From Candidatus Wolfebacteria bacterium (GTDB lineage: Bacteria > Patescibacteriota > Minisyncoccia > Phycocordibacterales > GCA-2401445), in the NCBI GenBank assembly GCA_002401445.1, contig NVTD01000007.1, forward strand, positions 1 through 33,386: a stretch of 33,386 nucleotides of DNA, given 5' to 3'. The position numbers and the translations under genes were made by a program. Positions 29,220 through 33,386 of this stretch are shown piece by piece. The notes below the pieces were generated by a model. That model was not told where the DNA came from. It did no database searches and worked only from the letters and a program-made list of their open reading frames with translations. Positions within the stretch are counted from its first letter, which is position 1. Every line of letters starts with the position of its first letter.

Positions 29220-30092
29220 ATGGAAGACCTTACCAAGCACCAAATAGTTTTGCTCACATTACTCATTAGTTTTGTGACCTCTATCGCCACTGGTATTGTT
29301 ACGGTCACTCTTATTGATCAAGCTCCTCAAGGAGTAACACAAACTATAAACAGAATTGTTGAAAGAACCGTTGAACGTGTTGTTCCTGCGGAAAGCCAAG
29401 CGGCAAGTATTATAACAAAGGAAGTTACTGTTGTTGTAAATGAGGATGACTTAGTAATAGAAACGGTTGCAACAGGATCAAGGAATGTCGTTCGTATATT
29501 CGAGAAATCAAATTCTGGAGATGAAACATTTATGGGTCTTGGGGTAGTTATAACATCTGATGGTGTTATAGCCACCGACATTACTGTCGGCAAAAAAGAA
29601 AGTAGTTTGTCTGCCATATTCCAAGACGGAGTCGCATACGATATTGTATTTTTGGCAAGTAGTGATGACACTCAGTTAGCGCTTATGTATATTGAAAAAG
29701 ATGATTCTGCAGATGTTACTTTTGCTGCTTTGGAAACAGCATTATCACGAACAATAAAGCTAGGACAGGGTGTTGTTTCTTTGGGAAGTAGTGAGGGAGC
29801 TGCTGTATCAACAGGAATCGTTTCCAAATTACCTATTGAAAACACCGTCATTCAAATAGAACAAGAGGATGGTTCTATTGCAACATCGACTCGGACTAGG
29901 ATAGTGGGAATTCATTCGAGTGTTTCTCCACAAAAGGATGTGTTTGGCGGACCTCTGTTTACTTTCTTTGGTGAGATAATAGGAATACATACGAATACAC
30001 AGAACGGTATTGCTATATACGCACCAATAGATAATGTGTATGCATTAATCAATGAATACAGAGCTGAAAGAATAGCCGAGACAGAAGAGTAA
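29220..30092 (+). CDS. Membrane-anchored trypsin-fold protein without catalytic triad
   Basis: 290 residues: one N-terminal transmembrane helix (about 9-32), a linker, then a chymotrypsin-like fold of DegP/HtrA type (about 86-285). The blocks are recognisable but each active residue is gone: GLGVVITSDGVIATDITV has no histidine where GSGVIISxxGYILTNxHV has one; DDTQLALMYI replaces DLAVLKI; and DVFGGPL has Phe242 where GNSGGPL has serine. There is no PDZ domain. I read it as a pseudoprotease facing the outside, perhaps a binding or sensor protein. It lies between the desulfurase and clpB-type genes. Confidence 0.75.
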   Translation: MEDLTKHQIVLLTLLISFVTSIATGIVTVTLIDQAPQGVTQTINRIVERTVERVVPAESQAASIITKEVTVVVNEDDLVIETVATGSRNVVRIFEKSNSGDETFMGLGVVITSDGVIATDITVGKKESSLSAIFQDGVAYDIVFLASSDDTQLALMYIEKDDSADVTFAALETALSRTIKLGQGVVSLGSSEGAAVSTGIVSKLPIENTVIQIEQEDGSIATSTRTRIVGIHSSVSPQKDVFGGPLFTFFGEIIGIHTNTQNGIAIYAPIDNVYALINEYRAERIAETEE

Positions 30093-30097
30093 GAGTC

Positions 30098-30125
30098 TTG
30101 ACAAAATAGAATAATATCGTATCCT
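30098..30125 (+). promoter_or_regulatory. Promoter of the Clp ATPase gene
   Basis: TTGACA (30098-30103, perfect -35) and TATCCT (30120-30125) with 16 bases between. GTATC and GATAC words (30119-30123, 30131-30135, with another GATAC near 30142) just after the -10 form a possible operator. No CIRCE motif is seen. A TTATAT close to the ATG is a second option. Confidence 0.5.
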
Positions 30126-30195
30126 AAAGTGATACAACGCGATACAAATAAACAAACAAAACAGACGGGTTCTTAGTATTTAATTATATATTTGT

Positions 30196-32892
30196 ATGCC
30201 ACCACCATTTAGTAATTTTACTACAAAAGCAAAAGAGGCTGTACGCAAAGCACACGAACTCGCAATAGAAAGAGGGCAGAATCACGTTAATCCTTTACAT
30301 CTTTTGACTGCTCTTATTTTACAAGAAGAGAGTATGGTTTTTTCTATACTTGATCGTTTAGAAATAGATACTGTTTTACTTACTGATTCATTACTCGAGA
30401 TGATAGAGAGCCCAGAATCTGGGTCAGTATTATCTCCTTCATATCAAATATATTTAACTCCAGAATTTGCACAGTCTCTAGAAAGTGCTGCAAAAATAAC
30501 ATCAGACATGCAAGATGAATTTGTATCAACCGAGCACTTGTTCTTGGGGCTTATGAATACACCTGGCGCTGCACAAGATTTTCTTAAGAAGTTTAAATTA
30601 ACATCCGAAACAGTTGTTCCAATAATAGAGGAAATGAAAAACTCTACTGATTCTGAGGTTGGTGGGGGACAATCAAAACGTCGTGCTATTTCAAAATATA
30701 CTCGTAGTTTAACTGGACTTGCTCGGGAAAACAAACTCGATCCTGTTATTGGACGGGATACAGAAATATCACGTATCATGCAGATACTTTCTCGACGCAC
30801 AAAGAACAACCCACTTTTGATTGGAGAAGCTGGTGTTGGTAAGACTGCAATTGCAGAAGGTCTTGCTAATCGTATTGCACAAAATGATGTACCAGAATCT
30901 CTGCGTGACAAAGACATTGTATCTCTTGATTTGGGACTTCTTATTGCTGGGACAAAATATCGTGGAGAATTTGAGGAGAGGCTAAAAGCTTTGATGAAGG
31001 AAATAGAAGCAGCTGAAGGAAAAATAATTTTATTTATCGACGAGATCCACACCATAGTAGGAGCGGGTTCGTCTGAGGGATCATTGGATGCCTCTAATAT
31101 GTTAAAGCCAGCGTTAGCACGAGGAGAATTGCGCGTGATTGGAGCTACAACCCTTAAAGAATATCAAAAGCACATAGAGAAAGACCCCGCTCTGACAAGG
31201 CGTTTTCAGCCTGTTCTAGTAAACGAGCCATCACTTGATGACGCCGTTGCGATTATGCGTGGTCTGAAAGAAAAGTACGAACTGTATCATGGTGTGCGTA
31301 TTACGGACGATGCCTTAATATCGTCAGTGCATCTTTCTAGTCGATACGTCACCGATCGATTTTTGCCTGACAAAGCTGTAGACCTTATTGATGAAGCTGC
31401 TTCAGCATTGAAAATTTCTCTCGAGAACATGCCTCCTGTTTTGGAAGAAACACATCGAAAGATAATGCGTCTTGAGATTGAGAAAGAAGCCCTGAAAAAA
31501 GAAGCACAAGAAGCATCTGGAAAGAAGGCACGAACACGTATTCGAGCAATTGATAAAGACATTGCAGACCTGAAGGAGAAGACTTCGGAGCTAGAACTCA
31601 AATGGAAGAATGAAAAGGAAATACTCACTTCAATTCGAGAGATTAAAAAGGAATTAGAAGAGTTGCGTATTGATGCAGAGAGTGCAGAAGCAATTTCAGA
31701 CCTTTCTACTGCCGCGGAAATTCGCTACGGGAAAATTCCCACGAGAGAAAAGGATCTAGATGTAAAAACAAAGAAGTTACGAAAGTTACAAAGTTCACGA
31801 CGTATACTAAAAGAAGAGGTAACGGAGGAAGATATCGCTGACGTTGTTAGTCGTTGGACAGGTGTGCCAGTAACACGAATGCTTGAAGAAGAAGTATCTA
31901 AATTGAGACGTATGGAAGAGACTCTTAAGAGTCGACTCGTTGGTCAAGATGAGGCGATTGGACGTGTGAGTGACGCTGTAAAGCGAAGCCGCGCTGGTGT
32001 ACAAGACCCAGACAGACCCATAGGTTCGTTTATTTTCCTTGGACCAACAGGTGTAGGAAAGACAGAACTTACAAAATCTTTGGCAGAGTTCATGTTTGAT
32101 GATGAAAAGGCGTTGATACGTTTGGATATGTCTGAATATACGGAGAAACATTCTATCTCAAAAATGATTGGTTCACCTGCTGGATATGTTGGATATGATG
32201 AAGGGGGTCAATTCACTGAGCTTGTGCGCCATCGACCATATTCAGTAATTCTGTTTGATGAGATCGAAAAAGCAGATCCAGAAGTATTTAATATACTTCT
32301 CCAGGTTCTTGATAATGGACAGCTCACCGATGCAAAAGGCCGTGTAGTAAATTTCAAGAATACAATTATTATAATGACTTCAAATATTGGATCACAATAT
32401 ATTGATAAAATGGAATCGATTGGTTTTGCTACTGCGACTGGAGAAGCTGGAGATACAAAAAATTATGAAGACGCAAAGGATAAGGTCATGACAAGTTTGA
32501 AAGAGCAGTTTCGTCCTGAGTTTTTGAATCGCCTTGATGAGGTTCTTATTTTTGATATTCTGAAACCCGATGCAATTACTGAGATTGTTCGATTACAATT
32601 GGAAATCGTTAAAAAGAGATTGCTTGCGAAAGAGATAACTCTGGATATAGGCAGTAAGGTCGTAGAGTACCTTTCAAAGGAGGGGTATGATCCGCACTAT
32701 GGTGCGCGTCCTTTGAAGCGATTGATTCAAAGCAAGATTCTTACTCCTGTTGCGTCGCTTATCATTGATCAAAATCTTAAGTCCGGAGGGACTGTTATGG
32801 TTAATGTCGTAGACAAAAAGTTTACGTTCAATGTGAAGAAAAAATCATCTATTCGTGAGCCAAAGAAGAAGAAAGAGAAGGTAGCTGCATAA
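30196..32892 (+). CDS. Clp/Hsp100 AAA+ unfoldase, ClpB-type M domain with ClpP-type loop
   Basis: 898 residues: a double Clp N domain (1-150), AAA1 with Walker A GEAGVGKT at 210-217 and [11 protein letters not shown], a long coiled middle domain (about 400-545: [35 protein letters not shown]), and AAA2 with [12 protein letters not shown] at 616-627, FDEIEKAD and a C-terminal D2 small domain. The middle domain is ClpB-length and ClpB-like, pointing to a disaggregase. Yet after TSNIGSQYI it has ESIGF (IGF at 742-744), where ClpA/ClpC carry the tripeptide that docks on ClpP and ClpB does not. It may thus be a disaggregase able to pass clients to a protease. The C-terminus is lysine rich. Confidence 0.9.
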   Translation: MPPPFSNFTTKAKEAVRKAHELAIERGQNHVNPLHLLTALILQEESMVFSILDRLEIDTVLLTDSLLEMIESPESGSVLSPSYQIYLTPEFAQSLESAAKITSDMQDEFVSTEHLFLGLMNTPGAAQDFLKKFKLTSETVVPIIEEMKNSTDSEVGGGQSKRRAISKYTRSLTGLARENKLDPVIGRDTEISRIMQILSRRTKNNPLLIGEAGVGKTAIAEGLANRIAQNDVPESLRDKDIVSLDLGLLIAGTKYRGEFEERLKALMKEIEAAEGKIILFIDEIHTIVGAGSSEGSLDASNMLKPALARGELRVIGATTLKEYQKHIEKDPALTRRFQPVLVNEPSLDDAVAIMRGLKEKYELYHGVRITDDALISSVHLSSRYVTDRFLPDKAVDLIDEAASALKISLENMPPVLEETHRKIMRLEIEKEALKKEAQEASGKKARTRIRAIDKDIADLKEKTSELELKWKNEKEILTSIREIKKELEELRIDAESAEAISDLSTAAEIRYGKIPTREKDLDVKTKKLRKLQSSRRILKEEVTEEDIADVVSRWTGVPVTRMLEEEVSKLRRMEETLKSRLVGQDEAIGRVSDAVKRSRAGVQDPDRPIGSFIFLGPTGVGKTELTKSLAEFMFDDEKALIRLDMSEYTEKHSISKMIGSPAGYVGYDEGGQFTELVRHRPYSVILFDEIEKADPEVFNILLQVLDNGQLTDAKGRVVNFKNTIIIMTSNIGSQYIDKMESIGFATATGEAGDTKNYEDAKDKVMTSLKEQFRPEFLNRLDEVLIFDILKPDAITEIVRLQLEIVKKRLLAKEITLDIGSKVVEYLSKEGYDPHYGARPLKRLIQSKILTPVASLIIDQNLKSGGTVMVNVVDKKFTFNVKKKSSIREPKKKKEKVAA

Positions 32893-32893
32893 T

Positions 32894-32935
32894 AAAAATA
32901 GACGAGCATTCATTTGAATACTTGTCTATTTTTTG
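32894..32935 (+). terminator. Terminator of the Clp ATPase gene
   Basis: AAAAATAGACGAG and CTTGTCTATTTTTT pair over 13 bases with wobbles, and ATTC/GAAT pairs inside. It follows the stop codon by one base and has a strong T tail. Confidence 0.8.
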
Positions 32936-32951
32936 ATATGGTGTAGATTAC

Positions 32952-33034
32952 GCGTCGATGGCAGAGTGGTCAATTGCAGGAGACTGTAAATCTCCCGGTC
33001 TTAGACCTACGTAGGTTCAAATCCTACTATTCCT
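32952..33034 (+). tRNA. tRNA-Tyr-like gene (anticodon GTA) with mismatched acceptor stem
   Basis: The body is normal: D-arm GCA...TGC, anticodon stem GGAGA/TCTCC with loop CTGTAAA (GTA), variable arm GGTC-TTA-GACC, T-arm GTAGG-TTCAAAT-CCTAC ending at 33027. But the 5' acceptor strand GCGTCGA (32952-32958) should meet TCGACGC, and the sequence after the T-arm is TATTCCTG. Only the innermost pair and one or two others can form. So either the gene is cut at 33027 by an insertion or rearrangement, or it is a pseudogene. No alternative 5' strand is visible. Confidence 0.55.
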
Positions 33035-33225
33035 GTTAGGGTTATTTTAAAAGAATAAATACCACTGGGAAGGTAGGCTCCGAACATCGGTTAAAAGGAC
33101 CTTTTAAACAGAAATCTCTTATTACTCATTTCTCAGAAATTGAAATAAATTTCTATGGTGTCCTTTGTCCTGCGTTTGCCAGTTATTGCAGAAAATATGA
33201 TGCAGCAATCCGATAGGATGTAAAT

Positions 33226-33297
33226 TGACTGTTATTACGAGCGTAGTGCGGCAATCTGAAGGTTGTCATTGCGAGCGTAGCGCGGCAATCTGGTTGT
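33226..33297. repeat. Two copies of an ATTxCGAGCGTAGxGCGGCAAT repeat
   Basis: TTACGAGCGTAGTGCGGCAA (33235-33254) and TTGCGAGCGTAGCGCGGCAA (33269-33288) are in direct orientation, 34 bases apart. Each is part of a GC-rich word in an AT-rich gap. The 350 bases after the tRNA-Tyr-like gene contain no gene. Confidence 0.7.
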
Positions 33298-33311
33298 TGT
33301 TTAGCACCGAA

Positions 33312-33343
33312 AAAAATCAGGGTCATGAAAAATCAGGGTCATG
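33312..33343 (+). repeat. Tandem 16-base repeat
   Basis: AAAAATCAGGGTCATG occurs twice in a row (33312-33327 and 33328-33343). No coding role is visible. Confidence 0.9.
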
Positions 33344-33386
33344 TATATTGTATAATATTAATGGCTTTGTTATAACCGTCCATGTC

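Noticed and set aside
30119-30146. CIRCE heat-shock operator before the Clp gene
   Set aside because: The repeats GTATC/GATAC do not match the TTAGCACTC-N9-GAGTGCTAA operator.

Overview
The window looks like a piece of chromosome from an ultra-small, AT-rich bacterium of the Patescibacteria (Candidate Phyla Radiation), most likely a Parcubacteria-type lineage. I infer this from a short IF2 with no N-terminal extension, small compact genes with start/stop overlaps, few Shine-Dalgarno sites, many starts with a -10 box 6-7 bases upstream (apparently leaderless mRNAs), an FtsZ ending in a PAFLRR-type tail, and arrays of small T4SS-pilin-like membrane proteins. No mobile-element gene, CRISPR array or rRNA is visible. 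All identifications come from reading the sequence, with no database search.

Layout. 1-1513: a small unknown gene, thioredoxin reductase (trxB, minus) and a 53-residue basic mini-protein. 1575-6850, all minus: lepB, a degenerate histidyl-tRNA-synthetase-like gene, rpsU, ybeY, ftsA and ftsZ, a translation and cell-division block. 7139-12724: pth, an EamA transporter between inverted low-complexity repeats, a secreted calcium-binding thrombospondin-3-repeat protein, ribosomal protein S1 split by an in-frame TAA, a beta-lactamase-fold protein and a small membrane protein. 12976-17503: gyrA, a small methyltransferase and an orphan extracellular solute-binding protein. 17635-21193: nine consecutive small 2-3-helix membrane proteins resembling type IV secretion pilins, clearly expanded by tandem duplication. 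21288-23695, minus: a three-helix membrane protein, an SPFH/band-7 protein and a lone CheY-like receiver. 23947-25343: tRNA-Lys, tRNA-Leu, a TrpR-like regulator between identical palindromes, tRNA-Leu and tRNA-Cys, mixed with GC-rich structured segments and tRNA fragments. 25597-27981, minus: DUF4446 protein, infB, rbfA. 28046-32892, plus: cysteine desulfurase, a trypsin-fold protein without its catalytic triad, and a ClpB/ClpC-type unfoldase. 32952-33386: a tRNA-Tyr-like gene whose 3' acceptor strand does not match its 5' strand, then repeats.

The most striking signal is a 125-130-base element present three times, immediately before the start codons of ftsZ, the solute-binding protein and the first pilin-like gene. 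Each copy begins ATGAATC, has terminal arms that pair across the whole element and include the AT of the downstream ATG, and carries an inner GGAAA...TTTCC hairpin. Several base pairs change in a compensatory way between copies. It may be a cis-regulatory RNA controlling start-codon access, or a repeated mobile palindrome that supplies start regions. It links a cell-division gene to a secreted-protein and pilin locus.
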